Source: UBA9611 sp965237595 (lineage in GTDB: Bacteria; Chloroflexota; Dehalococcoidia; Lucifugimonadales; UBA3495). Taken from it: 64,000 nucleotides of DNA. Positions 17,821 to 26,969 of this stretch are shown here, piece after piece. Each line of letters opens with the position of its first letter. Position 1 is the first letter of the stretch. Position numbers and translations under genes: made by a program. The stretch is from NCBI GenBank assembly GCA_965237595.1, contig CBDEFY010000007.1, forward strand, positions 744,001 to 808,000, written 5' to 3'. The notes below the pieces were generated by a model. It saw only the letters and a program-made list of their open reading frames with translations, had not been told where the DNA came from and ran no database searches.

Positions 17821-18255
17821 ATGCCCAAACTTTCTCCCGCCCAAGACCGATTTCTGCGTTCCGCGCGCTCCGGTCACCTGGCCACCGCCGACGCAAAAGG
17901 CCAGCCCCACGTGATTCCGGTATGCTACGTCTTCGACGGCGAGTCCATCTACTCAGTGCTGGACGCTAAACCCAAATCCACTCCCCTCCGCCAACTGCGC
18001 CGGGTGCGCAATATCCTGGCAAACCCGCAGGTTTCATTGGTTGTAGACCATTACGAAGAGGACTGGTCCCGTCTCCGTTACGTGCTGATGTTGGGAGATG
18101 GCGGCTTGCTGCAGGAGGGTGAGGAATGGGCCCGGGCCATCGCCATGCTCAGGGAGAAATATCCCCAGTATAAAGAGATGGACTTGGACGAAAGCCCGGT
18201 AATAAAGATAGCCCCGGCCAGATTTGTCGCCTGGAGTTTCCAGCCCGAGTTCTAA
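17821..18255 (+). CDS. PPOX-class F420/FMN-dependent flavoprotein
   Basis: A 144-residue split-barrel flavoprotein resembling the Rv0121-type PPOX family: FLRSARSGHLATADAKGQPHVIPVCYVFDG at the N-terminus (shown in part: GHLATADAKGQPHVIPVCYV), a KPKS turn and a C-terminal FVAWSFQPEF. Likely binds F420 or FMN and reduces an unknown small molecule. Follows the HEAT-repeat gene by 17 bases. Confidence 0.78.
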   Translation: MPKLSPAQDRFLRSARSGHLATADAKGQPHVIPVCYVFDGESIYSVLDAKPKSTPLRQLRRVRNILANPQVSLVVDHYEEDWSRLRYVLMLGDGGLLQEGEEWARAIAMLREKYPQYKEMDLDESPVIKIAPARFVAWSFQPEF

Positions 18256-18312
18256 GCACCAGGGCTCTCGCGCCCGCGCCGTTCTCATCTTTGCTGGTTA
18301 TTTGGGTCCCGG

Positions 18313-18341
18313 TTGACACCTATTGGGGCGCAATCTACACT
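18313..18341 (+). promoter_or_regulatory. Strong sigma-70 type promoter upstream of the ThDP enzyme
   Basis: A perfect TTGACA (18313-18318) and TACACT (18336-18341) with a 17-base spacer, about 50 bases before the ATG at 18392, which has its own AAGGAG site (18379-18384). Confidence 0.7.
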
Positions 18342-18391
18342 GGCCCGAATCACAGCCCCACATTGCCCACGCCCAAATAAGGAGTTAACAC

Positions 18392-20029
18392 ATGGACGGA
18401 GTCACCGCGATCGCCAACATTCTGCGTATGGAGGGTGTGGAATTCATTGGCTGCGTCCCCTACCAGCCGCTGTTGGAAGCGGCAGCCATCGCCGGCATCC
18501 GTCCCATCATCTTCCGCCAAGAGGGTACCGGCATCCACATGGTGGACGGCTATTCCAGGGTGACCAACGGCAAGCGCATGGGCGTGTTCATGATGCAGAA
18601 CGGGCCCGGAGCGGAGAACGGCTTCGGTGGCGTGGCCCAAGCCTATTCCGAGTCCGTCCCGATTCTGCTTTTGCCCGCCGGCATGCCCAGGGAAAAGCGG
18701 GGCGTCCATCCCAACTTTTACCCTACTCGCAGCTACGAGACCATCACCAAGTGGTCCGAAGAGATGAATATCGTCGAGCGCATACCCGACCTGATGCGCC
18801 GAGCATTCACCAAGCTGCGCACCGGGCGTCCCGGCCCGGTATTGCTGGAGATACCGGCCGATGTGGCCACGGCGGAACTGCCCGAAGAGCTGTTCAACTA
18901 CGAACCGCCCCGGGCCGTGATGCAACAGGCCGACCCCTCCGACGTTAGCCGCGCGGCCAAGGCCCTGCTGGCGGCTGACCGGCCTGTCATCCAGGCCGGT
19001 CAGGGTGTGCTATATGCCGAGGCTACCCCGGAGTTGATTGAGGTTGCCGAGTTTCTGCAAGCTCCGGTGATGACCACTCTGCCGGGCAAAAGCGGGTTCC
19101 CAGAGACCCATCCCTTAGCCCTGGGTTGCGCCGGGCCCAGCACCACCGCCATGGTGGACAAGTACCTTAAGGGGTCGGACTTGGTCTTCGGCGTGGGCTG
19201 CAGCTTCACCAAGACCAACTTCGCCCAGCCGATCCCCCAAGGCAAGACTATTATCCACATGACCAACGACGAAGACGCCATCGGCAGGGAGTTCAAATCC
19301 GAGTACCCGATGCTGGGCGATGCCAAGTTGGTGCTGCGTCAACTGCTGGACGAACTCAGGAGCCAGGCGGGCAGCCCCCGGACCAAGAACCAGGTCCTCC
19401 AAGACGACATAGCATCAATCAAAGAAGCCTGGCTGGCCAAGTGGATGCCCAAGTTGACCTCCAACGAGGTGCCCATGAACCCATACCGGGTGGTCTGGGA
19501 CCTGATGCACACCGTCGATCTGGACAACACAATCATTACCCACGAGTCGGGCAGCGCCAGGGAGTATCTGGGTCCCTTCTGGGAGGCCCGCGCTCCCCGT
19601 AGCTTCATCGGTTGGGGAAAGTCCACTCAACTGGGCTACAGCCTGGGATTAATCATGGGCGCCAAGATGGCCGCACCGGAGAAGCTGTGTATCAACGTCA
19701 TGGGCGACCTGGCATTCAGCACCGTCGCAATGGACGTTGAGACCGGGGTCAGGTGCAACATTCCCACGATGACGATCGTCATCAACAACGCTTATATGTC
19801 CATCTACGCCGACAGCCGGTTCCCGGTGGCCCTGGAAAAGTACAACGTAAAGACCCTGTCAGGGGAGTTCTCGGAGGTCGCCCAGGCCATGGGCGCCTAC
19901 ACCGAGAAGATTACCGACCCTTCGGAGATTATCCCGTCCATCAAGCGGGGCGTGGCGGCCACCGAGGACGGCAAGACCGTGATGCTGGAGTACATCACCA
20001 AGGACGAAGGCGAGTACTCCAAGTTCTGA
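18392..20029 (+). CDS. Thiamine-diphosphate-dependent enzyme, acetolactate-synthase-like
   Basis: A 545-residue ThDP enzyme with the three-domain architecture of the AHAS/benzoylformate decarboxylase/sulfopyruvate decarboxylase superfamily. The cofactor-activating Glu44 is in FRQEGTGIH. The ThDP/Mg motif GDLAFSTVAMD continues to NNAYMSIY (GD-x-about 25-NN). The central domain is intact. The substrate is not determinable from sequence; it is not a standard IlvB (no ilvN neighbour). Own strong promoter and AAGGAG site. Confidence 0.85.
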   Translation: MDGVTAIANILRMEGVEFIGCVPYQPLLEAAAIAGIRPIIFRQEGTGIHMVDGYSRVTNGKRMGVFMMQNGPGAENGFGGVAQAYSESVPILLLPAGMPREKRGVHPNFYPTRSYETITKWSEEMNIVERIPDLMRRAFTKLRTGRPGPVLLEIPADVATAELPEELFNYEPPRAVMQQADPSDVSRAAKALLAADRPVIQAGQGVLYAEATPELIEVAEFLQAPVMTTLPGKSGFPETHPLALGCAGPSTTAMVDKYLKGSDLVFGVGCSFTKTNFAQPIPQGKTIIHMTNDEDAIGREFKSEYPMLGDAKLVLRQLLDELRSQAGSPRTKNQVLQDDIASIKEAWLAKWMPKLTSNEVPMNPYRVVWDLMHTVDLDNTIITHESGSAREYLGPFWEARAPRSFIGWGKSTQLGYSLGLIMGAKMAAPEKLCINVMGDLAFSTVAMDVETGVRCNIPTMTIVINNAYMSIYADSRFPVALEKYNVKTLSGEFSEVAQAMGAYTEKITDPSEIIPSIKRGVAATEDGKTVMLEYITKDEGEYSKF

Positions 20030-20037
20030 TTCCCGTG

Positions 20038-20078
20038 AGCTTCGGTCCTGAAACTTCGGAGCCGAAGCTGGTTTTGGC
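20038..20078 (+). terminator. Possible intrinsic terminator after the ThDP gene
   Basis: AGCTTCGG (20038-20045) and CCGAAGCT (20062-20069) form an 8-bp perfect stem with a 16-base loop, followed by GGTTTTGG. The short T-run makes it a modest candidate. Confidence 0.4.
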
Positions 20079-20110
20079 GGTCGAAGAAAAATTTCTGGCA
20101 GAGGTGCCGG

Positions 20111-21707
20111 TTGCCCGATTTTATTCTTGTCTTCGGCGTGATTGCCGTCGTCTTGACAGTGACCGCCTTGGCGTCCGGCCTGGTTGAGCGGTCCCCACTC
20201 TCCTTTCCCCTGATGTTCCTGGGCCTGGGTTTCCTCCTTGGGAGCCGCGGGTTTGACGTGCTGGATGTGGGGGCCCATTCCCCCGTCTTAGAGGTCGTGG
20301 CCACCTTGACCTTGGCCTTGGTCCTCTTCTTGGACGCGGTCCAACTCCAGATAACCGAGATGGGCAAGCGGTGGCTGGTTCCCGCCTTGATACTGGGGCC
20401 GGGCACCGCTTTGATTATCGCCGTCGGCGCCTTGCCCCTTGGTCTATATCTGAACTTTGGCTGGATATTAGCCTTCATCGGCGGGGCTGTGCTGGCTTCC
20501 ACGGACCCCGTGGTCCTGCGGGAGATTGTGCGTGACAAGCGCATCCCTCGCCCGGTCCGGCAGGTCCTGAAGATAGAAGCGGGGATGAACGACCTGGTGG
20601 TGCTGCCGGTGGTTTTGGTGCTCATCGCCGTGGCCACCGACCAGGGTAGCGGCGTCGCCAGTTGGTTGGTGTTTCTGGCCAAACTGTTGTTGCTGGGACC
20701 GGCCATCGGGTTGGCCGTTGGGGCGCTGGGGGCGTGGCTCATGAACTGGATGGACAAGAAGATGACCATCCGGCGGGAACATCAGTCTTTGTACGGTGTG
20801 GGTCTGGTATTGGCGGCCTATTCGGCCGCGACTGCGGCCGGCGGGGACGGGTTCTTGGGGGCGTTCGCCGCCGGGCTGGGAGTGGTGCTGCTCAATCAAT
20901 CGCTCTGCGATTGTTTCTTGGAGTACGGTGAAGTCACCTCCGAAATGGCCATGCTCCTGGCTTTCGTCTTGTTCGGAGTGGTACTCTCCGACATGCTGGG
21001 CGCTGTCGATCTCGTGCCGGCCTTAGTCCTGGCGGGGTTGGTGATTTTCGCCATCAGGCCGGTGGTGTTGGGACTGGTATTGGCCAAGGCGTAGATGAGT
21101 TGGCAGGCCCACGCCTTCGTCTGTTGGTTCGGGCCCAGGGGTCTTAACTCGGTATTGCTGGCCCTGCTGGTGGTGCAGGCGGGCATCCCCGGCTCCGAGT
21201 TGCTATTGGCCACGGTGGGATTGGTGGTCTTGGTCTTGGTGTCTGTGGCGGTCCACGGCAGCCCCGGTGGGCATCTGGTACGGACGGATTGCGGCCGAGG
21301 CGGCTTTCGAGGAAGAGCGGGAGACAACGGTGGCGGACTTGTTCGGCGCTCATGAAGACAACGTGCCGATGGTTACACCCCAGGAATTGTCAGCCCGGCT
21401 GTCGCAACCGGGTCCGCCGCTGGTGCTGGATGTGAGAACGCGGGCCAGTTACAACCATGACGGCACCAGGATACCGGGAAGCGTGCGTGTCCTGCCCGAC
21501 CAGATTCAGGACTGGGCCGCCACGGCTACTGCGGAAGGGCTGGCCGATGAGGAGTACGTCGCCTACTGCACTTGACCCAGCGACGCCACCAGCGTCCGTG
21601 CGGCGCGGCACCTTGGCGACCTGGGTTTTAACGCCTCTGTATTGTCAGGAGGGTACGACGGATGGCGAGCGCTCTATCCGGTAGAGCCGGTTGAGGTTGC
21701 TGCCTGA
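20111..21707 (+). pseudogene. Broken CPA-type Na+/H+ antiporter fused to a rhodanese domain
   Basis: Reads as one ancestral gene. The N-terminal part (20111-21094) is a multi-pass cation:proton antiporter, about 10 membrane segments, with TDPVVLRE and an AGMNDLVVLP-type segment. An in-frame TAG (21092-21094) interrupts it; the same frame continues with HAFVCWFGPRGLNSV, the conserved late part of NhaP-type antiporters. Near 21258-21265 a frameshift is needed to continue as WYGRIAAEAAFEEERE. A rhodanese domain follows (LVLDVRTRASYNHDG, RIPGSVRVLP, AYCT). It meets an in-frame TGA (21573-21575) exactly where relatives have Cys (YCTCP), then continues as PSDATSVRAARHLGDLG and LSGGYDGWRALYPVEP to a TGA at 21705. 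Three lesions indicate a pseudogene, or assembly errors; the TGA could also be a selenocysteine codon. Confidence 0.75.
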
Positions 21708-21883
21708 GGCTCCTTCGCCTGAGCCGCCGTTGACAGTTGCTGCTTGAAATAATCCGGCGTCTGGGCTCCAATGGACTGGTTTACTCCTATGGGACCGGTG
21801 CCATGGTCTGCTGGGCGTTGGCACCGGCTGTCCCGGCTCTTGCCAGCACTTCTTTACCGAAAATTTTGAGGATGTTGACGGCC

Positions 21884-22599
21884 ATGACGAGTACCGCCGC
21901 TACGGATAACGCTTCCCCGCGCCAACCCACCGTTCGCGAGATGCCCACGGGTGAAAGACCCAGGGAGCGGTTGGTGGAATACGGCTCCAAGCACCTGAGC
22001 AACACCGAGTTGGTCGCCATCTTGCTCCGCACCGGCTCGGCCGGGGAGAACGTGATTTCGCTATCGTCCCGGCTCTTGACCCGGTTCGGAGGACTGGCGG
22101 GGCTGGGCAAAGCGGCCCTTGCCGAGTTATGCGGCGAGAAAGGCCTGAGCGAGGCGAAAGCCTGCCAGTTGCTGGCCGCACTGGAACTGGGCCGCCGATT
22201 CGTGTCCTTGGCGCCCGAGGAGCGGCTGATAATCAGCACGCCCCAGGATGCGGCCAACCTGGTGGCCGGCGAGATGGGCACGTTGGACCAAGAGCACCTG
22301 CGGGTGATACTGCTGAACACGCGGAACGAGGTGCTCAGCACCCACGAAGTCTACGTGGGCAACGTCAACAGCGCCGTGGTGCGGCCGGGCGGAGATATTC
22401 AGGCCGGCGGTACGGAACAACGCCCCTTCTTTGATTGTGGTCCACAACCATCCTTCAGGGAACCCCCGCGCCCAGCGGCGACGACATCGCAATCACCAAG
22501 GACCTGGTGGTGTTGGGCATCGAAGTCCTGGACCACCTGATCATCGGCAGCGGGCACCGTTACGTTAGCATGAATGAGGGCGGCCAGGGCTTCCCTTAG
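21884..22599 (+). pseudogene. radC: RadC-like JAB protein with two frameshifts
   Basis: The UPF0758/RadC family is clear: REMPTGERPRERLVEYG, LSNTELVAILLRTGS, EVYVGNVNSAVVR. After VVRP the frame changes by one base at a GGG run (22387-22389) to continue AEIFRPAVRNNAPSLIVV-HNHPSG, the JAMM metal motif. It changes again near CGCGCCC (22468-22473) to continue PSGDDIAITKDLVVLGIEV and DHLIIGSGHRYVSM to the stop at 22597. Both shifts look like one-base insertions. With them corrected the protein would be full length (about 238 aa). From 22600 to 22666 an unrelated short open stretch ending VVRYIGSLAREEFQD remains unassigned. Confidence 0.8.
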
Positions 22600-22672
22600 A
22601 CAACAGCGCCACCAAGGCCGTGGTCCGGTACATTGGCAGCCTGGCGCGAGAAGAGTTTCAGGACTGACCCGG

Positions 22673-22694
22673 GAATTCCCTACGAATTCCCTAC
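22673..22694. repeat. 11-bp tandem duplication
   Basis: GAATTCCCTAC is repeated twice without a gap between radC and the NHL gene; the second copy contains the NHL stop codon. Likely a small replication-slippage duplication. Confidence 0.6.
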
Positions 22695-23689
22695 AGGTTC
22701 AGGGAATGTTCTTCGTAATCCTTGAGTTTGTTGTAGATTTGAATCCGGTGGCGGTAGGATTCCAAGACGATGATGCGGTCGTCGGCATCCACGTTCACCG
22801 CCACCGGACGGCGGAACCGCCATTCAGGCTCCATATCGGCCCGGCGTCGAGCTTTAATCATCTCCGGGTTGGCGTCGATGTACGTTTGCGTCCAGGGAGA
22901 GGGCTGCTGGGCGTCCCCGACCAGCGAGGTGATGAATTGCCCGTTGGCCGCGTAGATCTGGACGCGGTGGTTGCCCCAGTCGGTTACGTACACATCCCCA
23001 TCCGAGTCCACGGCCACACCGGACGGCCCCTTGAGTGTGCCCACGCCGTTGCTGGAGCCTTCAAAGTTCACCAGCAACTCTCCGGCCGGGGAGTATTTCT
23101 GCACCCGGTTGTTGCCCCAGTCCGCGACATAGATGTTGTCCTCGCGGTCGATGCAGATGCCCCACGGATTTTCCAGATCGCCGCTGCCACTGCCCTGTTG
23201 CCCGAAACTCGACTGAAACTCGCCGATCTGGCTGAAATTTTGCACCCGGTGATTCAAGCTGTCCACTACCCAGACGCTGGCATGAGAGTCGAACGCTATG
23301 CCTGACGGCCCGTTTAGCTCGCCGTCCCCGGATCCAGACCTGCCCCAGTGATACCGAAATGCTCCCTCGGCATCGAAGATGGATATCCGGTTCAGATATT
23401 CGTCCGTGACGAACACGCGGCCGTGCGGGTCCAGATCGATGGAGCGAGGCCACACAAACCGCCCGTCTTCGGCGCCAAACGAGCCAAATTGACCCTGAAG
23501 TTCATGGTCAAAGTTGATTTTGCTGATACGCTGACCCAACTGTTCCACGCCACGGCTCAAGACATAGATGCGGCCGTTCTTGCCCAAGACAAAGTCTTGA
23601 GGCGCCCAGAATCCCTGGCCGGACTGACTGTACATGCCGATGCAATAGCTGTAGTCATACACCCGGCCTGCGGCAACGGTGGTTAGCAT
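22691..23689 (-). CDS. NHL-repeat beta-propeller protein
   Basis: 332 aa made of about six NHL repeats, each with a pattern like PSGIAFDSHASVWVVDSLNHRVQNF, PWGICIDREDNIYVADWGNN and PSGVAVDSDGDVYVTDWGNHRV (quoted in part). No signal peptide is seen. NHL propellers bind proteins, peptides or RNA, or form lyase-like enzymes. It follows DUF1800 and DUF1501 genes on the same strand (36 bases after DUF1501), a combination suggesting one operon. Function unknown. Confidence 0.82.
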   Translation of the reverse strand: MLTTVAAGRVYDYSYCIGMYSQSGQGFWAPQDFVLGKNGRIYVLSRGVEQLGQRISKINFDHELQGQFGSFGAEDGRFVWPRSIDLDPHGRVFVTDEYLNRISIFDAEGAFRYHWGRSGSGDGELNGPSGIAFDSHASVWVVDSLNHRVQNFSQIGEFQSSFGQQGSGSGDLENPWGICIDREDNIYVADWGNNRVQKYSPAGELLVNFEGSSNGVGTLKGPSGVAVDSDGDVYVTDWGNHRVQIYAANGQFITSLVGDAQQPSPWTQTYIDANPEMIKARRRADMEPEWRFRRPVAVNVDADDRIIVLESYRHRIQIYNKLKDYEEHSLNL

Positions 23690-23725
23690 TGCGGTTCTCC
23701 AAATAACAATGTTGAAATCGCAGGG

Positions 23726-24877
23726 CTACACGAAAGACATTTGCTCGAACTGGCCGCCGACGATGGGCACCGGGTCTAGTCCCAACCATTTGTCCGCGAA
23801 TGTGGCGTAGAAACCGCGGAAATCGTAGTTGGGAGCCAGGTCTCCTTGGGTGAGGTCCTCCGGTCTCAAGGAAGGATAGCTCCCGTACATCCCACCCTTG
23901 ACCCGGTCGCCGATGGCGAATGCTACGCCGGCTGCCCCATGGTCCGTACCGGTGCCGTTGTCGCGGACGCGCCGTCCAAACTCGCTGAACACCATCATCA
24001 CCACGTTTTCTCCAGCGTCGTGCTCCCGCAGGTCGATGAAGAAGTCGTCGACGGCCCGGGAAACTTCCATCCACAACTTGGCGTGTGAACCGGACTGGTC
24101 GAAGTGGGTGTCGAAGGGCCCGTGAGAAGTGTAAAAAATCTGAGTGCCCAGCCCAGCCAGATGCACCTGGGCCACGTCTCTCAAGCTTCTCGCGATGGCG
24201 TTGTTGGCGTATTCAACGGTTGAAGAATACGTTTCCGGAGCAGCCCGGATAATGTCGGCGCCTTTTAACGCATCCAGGCCTGTTTGCCCCAGATAGTCCA
24301 TGGTCGGTCCGGCGCCGATGGCCGGAGCGTACATGCGGGCGAAGCTGTCCAAGAGTTGGGCCCGCTCCTGCTCGGACGTGACTCCTGGAACCGATGAAAG
24401 CACGCCGTAGGTAGCAAGGTGATTCACAGAGGTGACCGGCACTCCCCGCATGGCCATCGCCCGGGGCAACCCTTGGCCGAAGCTCACTCCCTTCAGCACG
24501 TTCTCTCCGGCAGGGTCCAAGTCCCGAATGACCTTGGCGAGCCAGCCGTCGATTCCGATAGTGTCCGGTTCGGAGGTATGCCAGATATCCATCGCGCGAA
24601 AGTGCGAGCGAGGCGAATTCTCGAATCCGATTCCGTGAATGATAGCCATGTTGCCGTTGTCATAGATGTCTTTAAACGGCTCTACATCAGACCGGAATGC
24701 CAACTCGCCATTAATGGGCAATACTTGGTCCTCTGGGATATTAACCTTGGGCCGGTTGTCCCAATACAAAGGGTTGGTATAGGGGACGATTGTGTTGAGG
24801 TAGTCGTTGGCCCCGGTAAGCTGCAGTACGACCAGCACGGGTTCTTTCCTACCGGAGTCTTTATCAATCGGTGCCAT
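23726..24877 (-). CDS. DUF1501 family protein (copy 1)
   Basis: About 383 aa with the DUF1501 pattern: LVVLQLTGANDYLNTIVPY, SPRSHFRAMDIWHTSEPD, MVFSEFGRRVRDNGTGTDHG. The family belongs to the alkaline-phosphatase/sulfatase fold. Most DUF1501 proteins carry a Tat signal; none is visible here. ATG 24877 is favoured over ATG 24883 because GGGGG lies about 8 bases upstream. Paired with DUF1800 upstream (36 bases), as in many environmental bacteria. Role unknown. Confidence 0.85.
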   Translation of the reverse strand: MAPIDKDSGRKEPVLVVLQLTGANDYLNTIVPYTNPLYWDNRPKVNIPEDQVLPINGELAFRSDVEPFKDIYDNGNMAIIHGIGFENSPRSHFRAMDIWHTSEPDTIGIDGWLAKVIRDLDPAGENVLKGVSFGQGLPRAMAMRGVPVTSVNHLATYGVLSSVPGVTSEQERAQLLDSFARMYAPAIGAGPTMDYLGQTGLDALKGADIIRAAPETYSSTVEYANNAIARSLRDVAQVHLAGLGTQIFYTSHGPFDTHFDQSGSHAKLWMEVSRAVDDFFIDLREHDAGENVVMMVFSEFGRRVRDNGTGTDHGAAGVAFAIGDRVKGGMYGSYPSLRPEDLTQGDLAPNYDFRGFYATFADKWLGLDPVPIVGGQFEQMSFV

Positions 24878-24912
24878 TTTCATATCCCCCGAGGTTATTT
24901 ACGGTCACTGCG

Positions 24913-26316
24913 CTAGGCAAACTGATAGTCTCTGGAGGCGGCAATCAGGGTCAATATCTTGCCCACCCTCTCTTCTGAAGCGGTAACTTCCTCGTTGGTG
25001 CTCCAGGCTAACTGACCACCCTTTTCGGCATGGGTCAGCAATTCGGAGTAGGTCGCGTCACTGACTTCCAATGGCCCTACCGCATCAAGGCAAGCTGCCA
25101 CAACCGTCTGCGGCGAACGGTTGCCTCGCTCGCGCACCCGCTCAATAATGGCCCGAACGCCAGGCAACGACGTGTCTCCCAGGATGCGCGCGGCGAAATT
25201 CACCCGCCGCATCAAAACGCCGGCGTCGATCCATTCGGAGCCTGTGTGCCAACTCTCCACGCTGGGCGGGTTGAGAAGCTCTTGGCCCTGCCAACCGCAC
25301 TCCAATGCCAGGTTGTTGAACCCTGGCTTGAAGCCGTCATAGTTGCCTGCCAGGCGCACGGTGCCAACAATCAACTCGGCCGGGCTTTTGACCCGGGCGA
25401 ACCGCGCGTTCTTAAAGAATTCCGAGTGGAATAACACTCGCAGGATGGACCGGATGTCACCATGCGATTCGTTGTAGGCGTCCACCAACGTCTCGATTGC
25501 TTCCGGATCATTTGGCGGTGTGACGTTCCAACTGGCGACATGAGGCTCGTCGGCGACGAAGAACCTGTAAAGGTGGCGGGCCAGGAACCGGGGAGCAGCC
25601 GGTTGGGCCACAATGATGTCCACGATGTCTTCGCCGTCAAAGTTCCCGGTATGCCCCAAGAAAGTCTTCTCCTCTTGGTCGTGGTCCTCGGGTTTGTACT
25701 CAAACTTCCAGTAAAAGCGGCCCAAGGGATTGCGCGGTATCTTGGTGGCGATGGTCCATCCGGTAAAGGCCCTAGCTGCATCCTTGATGTCGTCCTCGGA
25801 GAAATTACCGGCTCCCAGAGAGAACAGTTCCAGCAATTCCCGGCCCCAGTTTTCGTTTATCGCCCCGTCGTGGTTGCCGTGGTTGTCCAACCAGAAAATC
25901 ATGGCTGGGGACTTGGCCAGTTCTACCAGCAGGTCACGGTATCTCCCCAACCCACGTTGGCGGAACATGGCGATCTGGCGGGTTAGCTCCGGCGGATTGT
26001 CCACCTTGGAGTTACTGGTGGCGAACAACTGATGCCAGAAGAGGGCCATCTTCTCTTCCAGAGGCCGCTGGGTGTTTATCATCCGGTATACCCAATCGGC
26101 CTGATTTATGGGCGCCCCCAAAGCCCCCTCATAGCCCGGGAAGATGCGGTACAGCAATTCGTCGTTGATGGCGGGCCGCAACTCTGGATGAAGAAGCTCC
26201 TCAACCGCGGCCTCGTAGCCCATGGCCGCCCGGACCTCCAGTTCCCCGCGGGGGTCGCCGAAGCCGGCCCGCCGCATCAGGTGGGCCATCAAAGCGATGT
26301 CTTCTTGGTGGGGCAC
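24913..26316 (-). CDS. DUF1800 family protein
   Basis: About 467 aa with DUF1800 landmarks: LMRRAGFGDPRGE, EKMALFWHQLFATSN, ENWGRELLELFSLG, DAARAFTGWTI, FLARHLYRFFV. The frame is open to 26442 inside msrA, but GTG 26316 with AGAGG 7 bases upstream (26324-26328) is the better start. DUF1800-DUF1501 pairs are common, often exported; no signal peptide is seen here. Function unknown. Confidence 0.83.
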   Translation of the reverse strand: MPHQEDIALMAHLMRRAGFGDPRGELEVRAAMGYEAAVEELLHPELRPAINDELLYRIFPGYEGALGAPINQADWVYRMINTQRPLEEKMALFWHQLFATSNSKVDNPPELTRQIAMFRQRGLGRYRDLLVELAKSPAMIFWLDNHGNHDGAINENWGRELLELFSLGAGNFSEDDIKDAARAFTGWTIATKIPRNPLGRFYWKFEYKPEDHDQEEKTFLGHTGNFDGEDIVDIIVAQPAAPRFLARHLYRFFVADEPHVASWNVTPPNDPEAIETLVDAYNESHGDIRSILRVLFHSEFFKNARFARVKSPAELIVGTVRLAGNYDGFKPGFNNLALECGWQGQELLNPPSVESWHTGSEWIDAGVLMRRVNFAARILGDTSLPGVRAIIERVRERGNRSPQTVVAACLDAVGPLEVSDATYSELLTHAEKGGQLAWSTNEEVTASEERVGKILTLIAASRDYQFA

Positions 26317-26375
26317 GCTCAAACCTCTGCTCACCTCTTTTTGACTACCGAAACCACCGAGCCCGAGCCCGGGCG

Positions 26376-26915
26376 TTAACGCAGGCTCTTGGCGAGCTTC
26401 TGCCGGACCTTGGCGACCTTGGGGCTGATTACGATCTGGCAATACATGCTGCCTGCATTTCTCAGATAAAACTGTTTGTGCTCGGCTTCAGCCTCGAAGA
26501 ATCTCTCGAATTTGGCAACCTCGGTCACCACCGGTCCATTTTCGGTGCCGGACGCATCCAGCGCTTTGATGAATTCTGACGCCTGGTCTTTCTGAGCGTC
26601 GCTGGTGTAGAGGATCTCCGAGCGGTAGCGGGCACCATGGTCCGCGCCCTGGCGGTTCAGCGTGGTGGGGTCATGGGTGGCGAAGAACACCTCAAGCAGC
26701 TCTGGGAAAGTGATCTGGCCAGGGTCGAACTGTACCTGCACCACCTCGGCATGCCCGGTTTTTTCAGCGCACACCTCATAGTAGGTGGGGTTCTCCGTGT
26801 GGCCACCCGAGTAGCCGGAAACGACCGACGTCACGCCCTTGATCTCCAGAAACACGGCTTCGGTGCACCAGAAGCACCCGCCACCGAAAACCGCGACCTT
26901 GTTGTTGTTCGCCAT
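26376..26915 (-). CDS. msrA: Peptide-methionine (S)-S-oxide reductase MsrA
   Basis: Repairs Met-S-sulfoxide in proteins. About 179 aa. Catalytic motif GCFWC at residues 13-17 (Cys14 nucleophile), VSGYSGG, TGHAEVVQV, FFATHDPTT. ATG 26915 starts the conserved part; TTG 26930 and GTG 26927 are in frame upstream. Lies 59 bases upstream of the DUF1800 start on the same strand. Confidence 0.92.
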   Translation of the reverse strand: MANNNKVAVFGGGCFWCTEAVFLEIKGVTSVVSGYSGGHTENPTYYEVCAEKTGHAEVVQVQFDPGQITFPELLEVFFATHDPTTLNRQGADHGARYRSEILYTSDAQKDQASEFIKALDASGTENGPVVTEVAKFERFFEAEAEHKQFYLRNAGSMYCQIVISPKVAKVRQKLAKSLR

Positions 26916-26969
26916 ATTATTTTTCACCAACAGTAAATTGATTCAAGCGATAGGCTGGTCGCCCTGGGT

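Noticed and set aside
22574..23305. 243-codon plus-strand ORF opposite the NHL gene
   Set aside because: Antisense of clear NHL repeats; His/Val-rich composition typical of a shadow.
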